Below the pieces are notes generated by a model. It made no database searches, was not told the origin of the DNA, and saw only the letters and a program-made list of their open reading frames with translations. Below are positions 1 to 5,272 of a DNA stretch of 5,272 bases, piece after piece. Position numbers and translations under genes: made by a program. This DNA comes from Candidatus Sumerlaeota bacterium (GTDB lineage Bacteria; Sumerlaeota; Sumerlaeia; JADFCT01). Location: contig JAPLSP010000413.1 in assembly GCA_026398575.1 (NCBI GenBank), positions 1 to 5,272 on the forward strand, written 5' to 3'. Positions within the stretch are counted from its first letter, which is position 1. Every line of letters starts with the position of its first letter.

Positions 1-64
1 CTGAAAATCCTGGTTCTAACGAGTTTTGCCGGTCTATTCCTTTGACGCTGAACCCCTAACACAG

Positions 65-78
65 CAGGCTGAAGCCTG
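65..78. repeat. Short palindrome CAGGCTGAAGCCTG
   Basis: Perfect 6-bp arms around two bases, downstream of the oxidoreductase stop. As RNA from the minus strand it could form a 5-bp CAGGC/GCCTG stem with a TTCA loop. No T-run follows, so an intrinsic terminator is not supported. Similar GCAGGCTGAAGCCTG spacer sequences are, from memory, widespread in environmental genomes. Confidence 0.6.
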
Positions 79-120
79 TACTCCGAACTTGAACCCCGCA
101 ACCTGAAGGCTGGACTCTGA
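69..120. repeat. Degenerate 18-bp direct repeat in the left intergenic region
   Basis: CTGAAGCCTGTACTCCGA at 69-86 recurs as CTGAAGGCTGGACTCTGA at 103-120, matching at 15 of 18 positions, with a 34-base start-to-start distance. The first copy overlaps the palindrome at 65-78. The rest of 1-144 holds no gene, RNA or promoter that I can support. Confidence 0.5.
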
Positions 121-144
121 CTATTAGCGTCCTTTAGCGGTTAT

Positions 145-1593
145 CTATAGCGTCCAATCTTTTCGATATTCGCACCGCAACGCCGCGTCGGCCTCGGGAT
201 TGTTGACAATCTTCATGGCTGCCGGATCGAATTCCAGCTTGCCTTCGAACTGCGTGGCCACGTTGCCGAGCATGAGGAACTCAATAAGCGCCGAAGCATA
301 GTCGAAATTCGACCAGGCTGGCTTGCCTCCCCGGCAGGCGGCAAAGAAATCCTGCTCGCAGCCGCGCGATCCCTCGACCGTCTCCGGACGATCACGCTGG
401 GTTTCCTTGAACTGGTCTTCGGGCAGCAGACGGAACGTCGAGTTATGCCCCGTCGAGTGGAGATTGCCCTTGGCGCCCACGAAAAAGGCGCCGGCGAAAT
501 CCCACAGGTTCTTATCCTTCTCAGTGGCGCCCTGTGTTGCGCGATCAATCAGCTCGCGGGCGCCCGGCGCTTTGCCGTTGTACCATGTGATCGTGATCGG
601 CGGAAATTCGGCGCGCGCGGGAATCTCCCAGTTGATCAATTCCCACTGAGGAAACGACAGCTTGTTGATCCCCGTATGTTTCGCCTCGACGCGGATGATC
701 GGCTTTTTCTGCGGCGGCGCCTCCGTCAGCCAAAGGTCATGGACTTTCAGCGCCATGAAGGCCAGGTTGGCCGAATGCGGCGCCCAATTGCCCAGCTGAC
801 AGGTCCCGAAATCGCGCCACAGGTTGCGCTTCAGCCATTCCTTGTTGAAGGGCCGCATCGCCGCGGGACCAAGCCAAAGGTCCCATTTCAGGTTTTCGGG
901 AACGGGCTCTTCGCCCTTGGGCGGGTCCTTGCGGTCGGCGCCGCCGGCGGTATTCCAGACGTGGACTTCCTTGATCTCGCCGATTGCGCCGGAGCGGATG
1001 AGTTCGAGGGCGCGGCGGAAGGGGCCGCTATATGTTCCCTGATTGCCCATGGCCGTGGCCACCTTGCGTTTGCGCGCCAGCTCGCGTAGCGCGCGCGATT
1101 CGTGAACCGTACGCGTCAGCGGCTTTTCGCAGAAGACGTGTTTGCCGGCCTGCATGGCGGCGGCAGCGGCGACGGCATGGGTATGATCGGGAGTAGCGAC
1201 GATTACCGCGTCAATATCTTTCCGCTCCTCAAGCATCTTGCGGAAGTCGCTGTATGTCTTCGGCTTCGACTCGCAGAGGCGCTTGTAAACACTCGCCGCC
1301 GCTCGTTCGTACTCCTGTTTCGACTCTGCAAAGCGCTTGGCAGTGTCTTCCCAGCGTTTGAATGCATCGGCCAGTTTCAGGTCGTTGACATCGCACAGCG
1401 CGACGATGTTTTCCATCCTGGGGATCGTGTCAACGAACCACTGCCCGCGTCCGCCGCAGCCGATGAGGGCGACGTTGAGTTTTTCATTCGCTTGATAGCT
1501 CCAAGCCGACCGGCTGTCGCGAAGAATCAGCAGCCCGGCGGCGCCGGCCGCGGCAGTGGCAATGAAGCGGCGGCGACGCAATGGACAATTCAT
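145..1593 (-). CDS. Tat-exported Gfo/Idh/MocA family oxidoreductase
   Basis: This is a 482-residue NAD(P)-dependent oxidoreductase, probably acting on a sugar or glycoside in the periplasm; the substrate cannot be read from sequence. A twin-arginine signal is visible at residues 5-23 (LRRRRFIATAAAG, then a hydrophobic stretch). The Rossmann domain follows with VALIGCGGRG (41-50) for dinucleotide binding, ATPDHTHA (133-140) and the EKP motif (156-158), whose lysine is the usual catalytic residue. The C-terminal half is the bacterial-type Gfo/Idh/MocA domain, with GNWAPH at 268-273, where the histidine is retained and the commoner aspartate is asparagine. A charged helical stretch of roughly 25-30 extra residues (about 75-110) lies between the second Rossmann strand and the YSDFRKML segment. 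The start is the ATG at 1593, because AAGGAG sits 8 bases upstream; an in-frame ATG at 1620 would put that site inside the gene and lacks a comparable one. It lies 147 bases after the fucosidase. Family is certain, substrate unknown. Confidence 0.95.
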   Translation of the reverse strand: MNCPLRRRRFIATAAAGAAGLLILRDSRSAWSYQANEKLNVALIGCGGRGQWFVDTIPRMENIVALCDVNDLKLADAFKRWEDTAKRFAESKQEYERAAASVYKRLCESKPKTYSDFRKMLEERKDIDAVIVATPDHTHAVAAAAAMQAGKHVFCEKPLTRTVHESRALRELARKRKVATAMGNQGTYSGPFRRALELIRSGAIGEIKEVHVWNTAGGADRKDPPKGEEPVPENLKWDLWLGPAAMRPFNKEWLKRNLWRDFGTCQLGNWAPHSANLAFMALKVHDLWLTEAPPQKKPIIRVEAKHTGINKLSFPQWELINWEIPARAEFPPITITWYNGKAPGARELIDRATQGATEKDKNLWDFAGAFFVGAKGNLHSTGHNSTFRLLPEDQFKETQRDRPETVEGSRGCEQDFFAACRGGKPAWSNFDYASALIEFLMLGNVATQFEGKLEFDPAAMKIVNNPEADAALRCEYRKDWTL

Positions 1594-1601
1594 AGCAAAT
1601 T

Positions 1602-1607
1602 CTCCTT
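1602..1607 (-). promoter_or_regulatory. Ribosome binding site deciding the oxidoreductase start
   Basis: AAGGAG on the minus strand, 8 bases before the ATG at 1593. It selects this ATG over the in-frame ATG at 1620, and so puts the twin-arginine motif at residues 6-9, close to the N-terminus as expected for a Tat signal. Confidence 0.85.
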
Positions 1608-1646
1608 GGGAAACAGGCATGCTTTGTTTGCACTGCTCTAGCGATG

Positions 1647-1724
1647 TCCGAAACTCTGACCGGTCCGACTCTCTGGCTGGTCCGACGCGTCCGACCGGTC
1701 CGACGCGTCAGACGCCTCAGCCGG
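1647..1724. repeat. Degenerate 9-bp-period array of short palindromes
   Basis: The gap between fucosidase and oxidoreductase is built from units close to TCCGACNNG. Units begin at 1655, 1664, 1681, 1690, 1699 and 1708, with diverged or 8-base units at 1647, 1673 and 1717. Joining units produces perfect 8-bp palindromes: GACCGGTC at 1658-1665 and 1693-1700, and GACGCGTC at 1684-1691 and 1702-1709. The two GACGCGTC copies can also pair with each other as an 8-bp stem around a 10-base loop. No T-run follows on the minus strand, so it does not look like an intrinsic terminator. Spacer repeats with a GTCCGAC-like core are, as far as I recall, common in GC-rich environmental bacteria; their function is unknown. 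Confidence 0.8.
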
Positions 1725-1740
1725 AATAAAGCTGCGCAAA

Positions 1741-3264
1741 CTATGACGCGCTGGCAGATTGCTGCGGCGCGCAATAAAGCTCGACGTTTGAAATCACGGG
1801 ACAAGCCTTGGCTTTGATGATGCGCAGGCGCAGCTTGGGCGATGTGACCGGTTTGGCCAGGCGGACGATGCGCTTGTGGCCGATGGTCGTGCCTTTGCCG
1901 ATTTCGCTCCAGGCGCCGTCGGTGAAGGCGTCGAGCGCGAAGGATTCCACGCGCTGGCCGAGCTGGATATATTCCTGCAGGACGACGCGGTCGAACGCCG
2001 CCGGCGCGCCGAGATCAATTTCCAGCGATGCTTCCGTAGCGCCGTCGTCCGTCGCCCAGTAGGTTTCGGGCTTGCCGTCGGTGACGTTTGAGGCCGCGTA
2101 GGCCGCCGCTCCCGGCTCGGCTGCATTCTTCGCTCCGCCTGCCGTCTTGCCCGCGGCGCTTCCACGCGCGTTGCTTGCGGTGGCGGGTTTTCCTTTTGCG
2201 AGATTGGTCGCGTAGATCGCATCGAGCGCGTGGCGATATTCTTTCAGGCGCGCCACGTCGTTTTCATGAATCAGGCCGCGGCGGTCGGGCGGCAGGTTGA
2301 GCAGGAAGCTGCCGTTGTGTCCGATCGAGCGGTGAAAGATGTCAAGCAATTGATCGAGCGACTTGACCTTGTCGTCTTCCTTGGCGTGATAGAACCAGCC
2401 GGGCCGGATCGAGACATCGCATTCGCCAGGAACCCAGCTTGTCCCCTCGCGCTGGCCTTCGGTCTGGTCCTTGTTGCGCCCGCCGATGACGAATTCCTCG
2501 CGGCGCAGCAGCGACCAGTTCGTCTCATTGGCCACGCCTTTTTCGTTTCCGATCCAGCGCACGTCGGGACCGGCGTCGCTGAAGATGACGGCGTTTGGCT
2601 GCAGGCGGCGCACGACTTCGGTGTAGGCTTTCCAGTCATAAACCTGCTTTTTGCCGTTAGGCCCTTCGCCGCAGGCGCCGTCCCACCAGACCTCGTAAAT
2701 CTCGCCATAGTTGCTGAGCAGCTCGGTCAGTTGATTGATGTAGTGTTCGCTATAGCGCGGCGTATCGCCATAGCATGGCTCATGGCGGTCCCACGGCGAG
2801 AGATAAACGCCGAACTTCAGTCCGGCTTCGCGGCAGGCATCGGAGAGTTCCATGACGACGTCGCCCTTGCCGCCGCGCCAGGGGCTGTTCTTGACGCTAT
2901 GTTCCGTATATTTTGACGGCCAGAGGCAAAAGCCGTCGTGATGTTTGCACGTCAGGATGATCCCCTTCATGCCGACGTCTTTGCAGACGCGCGCCCATTG
3001 CTTCGCATCGAGTTCGGTGGGATTGAATATTTGAGGCGACTCCTTGCCATCGCCCCATTCCTTGTCGGTGAAGGCGTTGACGGTGAAATGGATGAAGGCA
3101 TAAAACTCCATCTCATGCCAGCGCAACTGGCGCTCCGAGGGAACCGGTCCGCATGGGGCCGGGGGCGCGGCAGATGACGCAGTTTGGGCGTTCTGTGCGA
3201 GACTCATTGACAATAACCCTCCCCCGAGTGTCATCATGACAAACAGTCTCTTCAGCTTGTCCAT
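1741..3264 (-). CDS. Secreted GH29 alpha-L-fucosidase with C-terminal F5/8 type C domain
   Basis: This 507-residue enzyme should hydrolyse terminal alpha-L-fucose from glycans outside the cytoplasm. Residues 1-23 form a Sec signal peptide (KLKRLF, hydrophobic core, likely cleavage after SLA); there is no lipobox. The GH29 catalytic domain spans about 40-350. FIHFT (58-62), CKHHDGF (106-112) and YLSPWDRHE (154-162) line the family's active site. EVWWDGA (191-197) places the nucleophile at Asp195. WVPGECDVSIRPGWFYH (277-293) places the probable acid/base at Glu281. This arrangement resembles the GH29-B, alpha-1,3/1,4-type branch, an inference from memory of its motifs. Residues about 353-498 form a galactose-binding-like F5/8 type C (CBM32-like) domain (NVTDGKPETYWATDD, ISNVELY), interrupted by a low-complexity Ala/Gly stretch at 367-390. 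AAGGAG lies 7 bases before the ATG, and the ATG shares one base with the stop of the gene upstream, so translation is probably coupled. Confidence 0.95.
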   Translation of the reverse strand: MDKLKRLFVMMTLGGGLLSMSLAQNAQTASSAAPPAPCGPVPSERQLRWHEMEFYAFIHFTVNAFTDKEWGDGKESPQIFNPTELDAKQWARVCKDVGMKGIILTCKHHDGFCLWPSKYTEHSVKNSPWRGGKGDVVMELSDACREAGLKFGVYLSPWDRHEPCYGDTPRYSEHYINQLTELLSNYGEIYEVWWDGACGEGPNGKKQVYDWKAYTEVVRRLQPNAVIFSDAGPDVRWIGNEKGVANETNWSLLRREEFVIGGRNKDQTEGQREGTSWVPGECDVSIRPGWFYHAKEDDKVKSLDQLLDIFHRSIGHNGSFLLNLPPDRRGLIHENDVARLKEYRHALDAIYATNLAKGKPATASNARGSAAGKTAGGAKNAAEPGAAAYAASNVTDGKPETYWATDDGATEASLEIDLGAPAAFDRVVLQEYIQLGQRVESFALDAFTDGAWSEIGKGTTIGHKRIVRLAKPVTSPKLRLRIIKAKACPVISNVELYCAPQQSASAS

Positions 3265-3770
3265 TATTCATCTCCTTTTTCAGCGGCGGATGGTCGGAAA
3301 CCAATATTAATGATGGTTCGAGTTGTTACACCCATCTTGCCGGGTCTTTGTCTAATAAAGTACTTGATAACTGGTCGCCAATCAGCAGCGAACAGGTTCC
3401 TTTTCCTGTCCAGCATATATAGCATCTTTCTTTCCAAATCCTCGTTCGCCTTGAACTCTGGCGCCAGATGAGCAATCGCCAACCTTATTGCCTTTTCGCT
3501 CTTGGCAGGGGGCAAGAGCGCGATGTCCCAAACGAGTATCGCAACATGAATGCCTGCTTCATACACGACTTCTCCTTTTTCATTGTTAATGAGAGGAGCA
3601 GCGAACTCCAGAATGGTCTCGGAGAGTTTTGGGAAGCTGGCATAGGACGCAAGGCGACGTCTGGATTCATCATGCGATAGTGATTGCACGTTCTCTATGA
3701 GTTTGTCAGCGACCGTTTCCTGCATCTTCCGTATCAGGACATAAAGCGCGGGCTGTTCTTTTTTGCGCAT
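3264..3770 (-). CDS. Unknown 168-residue protein, low GC, coupled to the fucosidase
   Basis: I do not recognise this protein. It is mainly charged and probably alpha-helical. There is an amphipathic N-terminal region (MRKKEQPALYVLIRKMQETV), a more hydrophobic centre (GIHVAILVWDIALLPPAK, 73-90) too short and interrupted to be a clear membrane segment, and a basic C-terminal third with ERKMLYMLDRKRNLF (113-127). No signal peptide or catalytic motif stands out. The ATG at 3770 is chosen because GGAG lies 8 bases upstream; an ATG at 3809 and a GTG at 3830 are in frame but overlap the esterase and lack well-spaced sites. It begins 20 bases after the esterase stop and ends in TAATG shared with the fucosidase, so it sits tightly in the operon. 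GC is about 48% by hand count over 3301-3770, against roughly 65% in sampled fucosidase sequence, which suggests separate origin. That it is a real gene rests on its length, ribosome binding site and junctions. Confidence 0.62.
   Translation of the reverse strand: MRKKEQPALYVLIRKMQETVADKLIENVQSLSHDESRRRLASYASFPKLSETILEFAAPLINNEKGEVVYEAGIHVAILVWDIALLPPAKSEKAIRLAIAHLAPEFKANEDLERKMLYMLDRKRNLFAADWRPVIKYFIRQRPGKMGVTTRTIINIGFRPSAAEKGDE
3272..3277 (-). promoter_or_regulatory. Fucosidase ribosome binding site inside the preceding gene
   Basis: AAGGAG on the minus strand, 7 bases before the fucosidase ATG. It lies within the final codons (EKGDE, stop) of the upstream unknown gene, and that stop overlaps the fucosidase start as TAATG. 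This is the typical layout for stop-start translational coupling. Confidence 0.8.
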
Positions 3771-3778
3771 GAGTACGA

Positions 3779-3782
3779 CTCC
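3779..3782 (-). promoter_or_regulatory. Probable ribosome binding site for the unknown 168-residue gene
   Basis: GGAG on the minus strand, 8 bases before the ATG at 3770, in the short gap after the esterase stop. It favours 3770 over the upstream in-frame ATG at 3809, whose nearest GGGAG is only one base away and too close to function. Confidence 0.5.
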
Positions 3783-3790
3783 GTATTTTT

Positions 3791-4789
3791 CTACTCTTCT
3801 CCAAGCCATGCTCCCATTTTCTCTGCCCACATTCGCCCATGAGCGACCAAACCCTTCGGGCTAAAGTGAATGCCTTCGCCGCCGGCGTCGCGATGATCGC
3901 CGGTCAGCGTGTCGGTGTCCGGCCCTTCGAGCGCTACGCCTTCATCCCAGAGGCGCTTCTGCGCTTGGCGGGTGGATTCGAAGGAGACTGCTTTCGGATT
4001 ATGATACGAAACCAGTGCGACGCTCCAAGGGAATTCCCATCCGGCGGCTTCTTTGGATGCGCTGATGAGTTCAGCCATGCGCGCATAATATTCTTCCGAC
4101 GGGCGCTCGATGTCCGATTCGCCTTGATGCCAAAGGACGGCGCGGAAGCCCATCGGCCCGAGCTGATGAATGCGCGTCATCATCCAGTTGAAGAGTTCGC
4201 CGCCGGGATTCCATTGCGTGACGCTCGAGCCGCCGTGGCCCGTGGCCGCCACGCCGATTGGGACTTTATATTTCGCATAGAGCGCGTCGCCGAAATGCGG
4301 CCAGAAGCTGCCGCCCTGGCTGTTGTCATGGCAACCGGGCGCCGGGTCGTCGGCCAATTGCCAGCGCAGCCAGCCGAAGGCTGAAACCATGCCGGAGTTC
4401 TGCCGCGTGCGCGTGTCGCCGCAGTTGGTCGAGTTCGATTGTCCCGCGCCGACGAAGACTTCGCCGACGCCGAACTTTTCGACTTCGGCCACGGCGGCAG
4501 GCTTCCCTGCGCGGAGCGCGCGAAATTCGGCCTTATACCATCCGCCCGCCGCCACTGCGACCTGCGCGCCAAAGCAGCCTGTCGCCTTGTCGAATGGAAT
4601 CTTCTGCCAATCGCCGGGCAATGCGCCTTTCAGCGATTCGCCAGTGGCGCGCCATTCAACGCCCTCACAATCGCCGGCATTGACGCGGCCGCTGAGAAGA
4701 ATCAAGCCTTCCAGCCGCGTGCGGCGCTGAAAGACCTGATAATTCTGCGGCGAACGAACCACCAGCGTGTTCGTCAAATCATCCGACAC
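3791..4789 (-). CDS. Sialate O-acetylesterase-like (SASA) SGNH hydrolase
   Basis: This 332-residue carbohydrate esterase probably removes O-acetyl groups from sialic acids or other acetylated sugars; the exact substrate is open, since the SASA family also covers plant-polysaccharide acetylesterases. The SGNH blocks are in order: VGAGQSNS (113-120) with nucleophile Ser118, GHGGSSVTQW (184-193), VLWHQGESD (218-226), and GEGIHFSPKG (304-313) with probable catalytic His308. Residues 1-107 look like the small beta-rich N-terminal region usual in such enzymes (YQVFQRRT, GGWYKAEFRAL). There is no signal peptide, unlike both sugar enzymes downstream. The start is GTG at 4789: GGAGG lies 7 bases upstream and an in-frame TGA lies one codon before the GTG, so no longer form exists. 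It follows the small 69-residue gene by 64 bases and precedes the unknown gene by 20. Confidence 0.9.
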   Translation of the reverse strand: MSDDLTNTLVVRSPQNYQVFQRRTRLEGLILLSGRVNAGDCEGVEWRATGESLKGALPGDWQKIPFDKATGCFGAQVAVAAGGWYKAEFRALRAGKPAAVAEVEKFGVGEVFVGAGQSNSTNCGDTRTRQNSGMVSAFGWLRWQLADDPAPGCHDNSQGGSFWPHFGDALYAKYKVPIGVAATGHGGSSVTQWNPGGELFNWMMTRIHQLGPMGFRAVLWHQGESDIERPSEEYYARMAELISASKEAAGWEFPWSVALVSYHNPKAVSFESTRQAQKRLWDEGVALEGPDTDTLTGDHRDAGGEGIHFSPKGLVAHGRMWAEKMGAWLGEE

Positions 4790-4796
4790 GCCTCAA

Positions 4797-4801
4797 CCTC
4801 C
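4797..4801 (-). promoter_or_regulatory. Ribosome binding site for the GTG start of the esterase
   Basis: GGAGG on the minus strand, 7 bases before the GTG at 4789. Together with the in-frame TGA at 4793-4795 it fixes this non-ATG start, and so the absence of a signal peptide. Confidence 0.85.
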
Positions 4802-4853
4802 GAGAGATGGATTGTATGCGAATTCCGATGATGCAAGATCTCCAGCCGCAACG

Positions 4854-5063
4854 CTATTTCCGCGCCATTAGCTCGCGCCAATAATCCGGATCGCTACGGA
4901 TGTCCCACATCGGCTTCCAGGGGCTGCGGCCTTCGCGCCATGCCTGCATCGCCGCGCGCCGCAATCCCAGTCCCAGTTCGCGCATTTGCGATACGCGGTG
5001 AATCCGGCGCTCGAACTCCTCGCCGCTGATCGGAAACGTCCTGGGTTCATCCTTGCCGCTCAT
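4854..5063 (-). CDS. Small 69-residue protein of unknown function, nucleotidyltransferase neighbour
   Basis: I do not recognise the family. The protein is small, basic and probably helical: a helix about 14-43 (GEEFERRIHRVSQMRELGLG) is followed by a Trp-rich tail (SPWKPMWDIRSDPDYWREL, 48-66). No signal peptide, membrane segment or DNA-binding motif is evident. The ATG at 5063 has GGGGAG 9 bases upstream and lies 3 bases after the TAA (5067-5069) that ends the out-of-frame tail of the nucleotidyltransferase gene. The two were therefore probably made as an adjacent pair. A role as partner, perhaps in a toxin-antitoxin-like module, is inferred only from that context. The stop is followed by 64 bases before the esterase. 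Confidence 0.65.
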   Translation of the reverse strand: MSGKDEPRTFPISGEEFERRIHRVSQMRELGLGLRRAAMQAWREGRSPWKPMWDIRSDPDYWRELMARK

Positions 5064-5066
5064 CGC

Positions 5067-5272
5067 TTAGCACTCCCCATTCTCATTCAGCAATTTTTCC
5101 AGCTGCGCGATATCGGAAATATCTTTTGGCGACATGCGCCCGGGTTTGATACACCAGCGGTGCCAGCGCATTGCGTACTAAAGGCCAGTCCTCCGGCATT
5201 ATGAGGATATCTATATCCTCCGTGCTGCGCGCTTCAAGCCGGACGCAAAACGCCAGTCCACCCGCCAAGGAA
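5067..5272 (-). pseudogene. Broken nucleotidyltransferase (MNT/AbiEii-like), 5' end outside window
   Basis: The gene enters from the right edge. One frame encodes LAGGLAF, then STEDIDILIMPEDW (DxD codons at 5209-5217): the GG and Asp-x-Asp signature of nucleotidyltransferase-fold proteins that often sit in two-gene accessory modules. That frame reads LVRNALAPLVYQTR, then loses family character and stops at 5083-5085. A second frame encodes IKPGR, then MSPKDISDIAQLEKLL (ATG-like codon at 5133-5135), ending in TAA at 5067-5069. It matches the KDxxDIxxLE-type end that I recall for these proteins. The two halves meet near 5135-5155, out of frame. The middle of the protein, perhaps 60-90 residues judged from remembered family lengths, is missing. 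An out-of-frame internal deletion explains this best; an assembly or sequencing error remains possible. Read as an intact gene, it would be a C-terminally short protein ending at 5083. Confidence 0.65.
5073..5078 (-). promoter_or_regulatory. Ribosome binding site of the 69-residue gene
   Basis: GGGGAG on the minus strand, 9 bases before the ATG at 5063. It lies inside the last codons of the displaced nucleotidyltransferase tail, so the two genes were designed to be read in close succession. Confidence 0.75.

Noticed and set aside
65..78. Hairpin as terminator of the oxidoreductase transcript
   Set aside because: The stem is only 5 bp with a 4-base loop and lacks a following T-run.
445..1089. 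Plus-strand open frame of 214 codons within the oxidoreductase gene
   Set aside because: It is antisense to a gene with clear family motifs, gives an Arg/Pro-rich protein without recognisable domains, and is the expected product of high GC.
1684..1709. Hairpin between the two GACGCGTC copies as an intrinsic terminator after the fucosidase
   Set aside because: No T-run follows the stem on the minus strand, and the stem is a by-product of the repeat array.
1484..1804. Minus-strand frame of 106 codons across the gap between fucosidase and oxidoreductase
   Set aside because: Its RTGRTRRTS-like stretch is just the translated 9-bp repeat, and its ends overlap the two real genes in another frame.
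2230..2916. Plus-strand open frame of 228 codons antisense to the fucosidase catalytic domain
   Set aside because: It mirrors the codon pattern of the GH29 gene and has no ribosome binding site or family motif; a shadow frame.
4811..4840. TACAAT as a possible -10 element upstream of the esterase
   Set aside because: No convincing -35 lies at 16-18 bases; the best match, TTGCAT, is only 14 bases away. Not enough to call a promoter.
1..5272. CRISPR array, tRNA, rRNA or insertion sequence
   Set aside because: No evenly spaced long repeats with unique spacers, no cloverleaf-like segment, and no transposase motif or terminal inverted repeats were seen.

Overview
All genes in this window read on the minus strand, so transcription runs from position 5272 towards 1. 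The organism is probably a GC-rich environmental bacterium of the Planctomycetes/Verrucomicrobia/Acidobacteria type. This rests on a Tat-exported Gfo/Idh/MocA oxidoreductase beside a secreted fucosidase and a SASA-type acetylesterase, a combination common in those groups. The phylum cannot be fixed from this sequence alone.

Layout in transcription order: (1) 5272-5067, the end of a nucleotidyltransferase (MNT/AbiEii-like) gene that runs off the right edge and looks broken. Its GG and DxD motifs are in one frame, and a family-like C-terminal tail is in another. (2) 5063-4854, a 69-residue protein of unknown function starting 3 bases after that tail. (3) 4789-3791, a sialate O-acetylesterase-like SGNH hydrolase with no signal peptide. 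(4) 3770-3264, a 168-residue unknown protein of clearly lower GC (about 48% by hand count), lying between two GC-rich sugar genes. (5) 3264-1741, a secreted GH29 alpha-L-fucosidase with a C-terminal F5/8 type C (CBM32-like) domain. Its ATG overlaps the stop of gene 4 by one base. (6) 1593-145, a Tat-exported Gfo/Idh/MocA oxidoreductase.

Two gaps exceed about 100 bases. The 147-base gap between fucosidase and oxidoreductase (1594-1740) holds a degenerate 9-bp-period array built from the 8-bp palindromes GACGCGTC and GACCGGTC. The left end (1-144) has no gene, but carries a CAGGCTGAAGCCTG palindrome and a degenerate 18-bp direct repeat.

Functionally, genes 3, 5 and 6 form a small glycan-processing group. 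The fucosidase would release terminal alpha-L-fucose outside the cytoplasm. The esterase would remove O-acetyl groups, apparently in the cytoplasm unless exported by another route. The oxidoreductase would act on a sugar or glycoside with a nicotinamide cofactor in the periplasm. Substrates are inferred from family only. The nucleotidyltransferase remnant and its small neighbour look like a decayed toxin-antitoxin-type or accessory pair upstream of this group.
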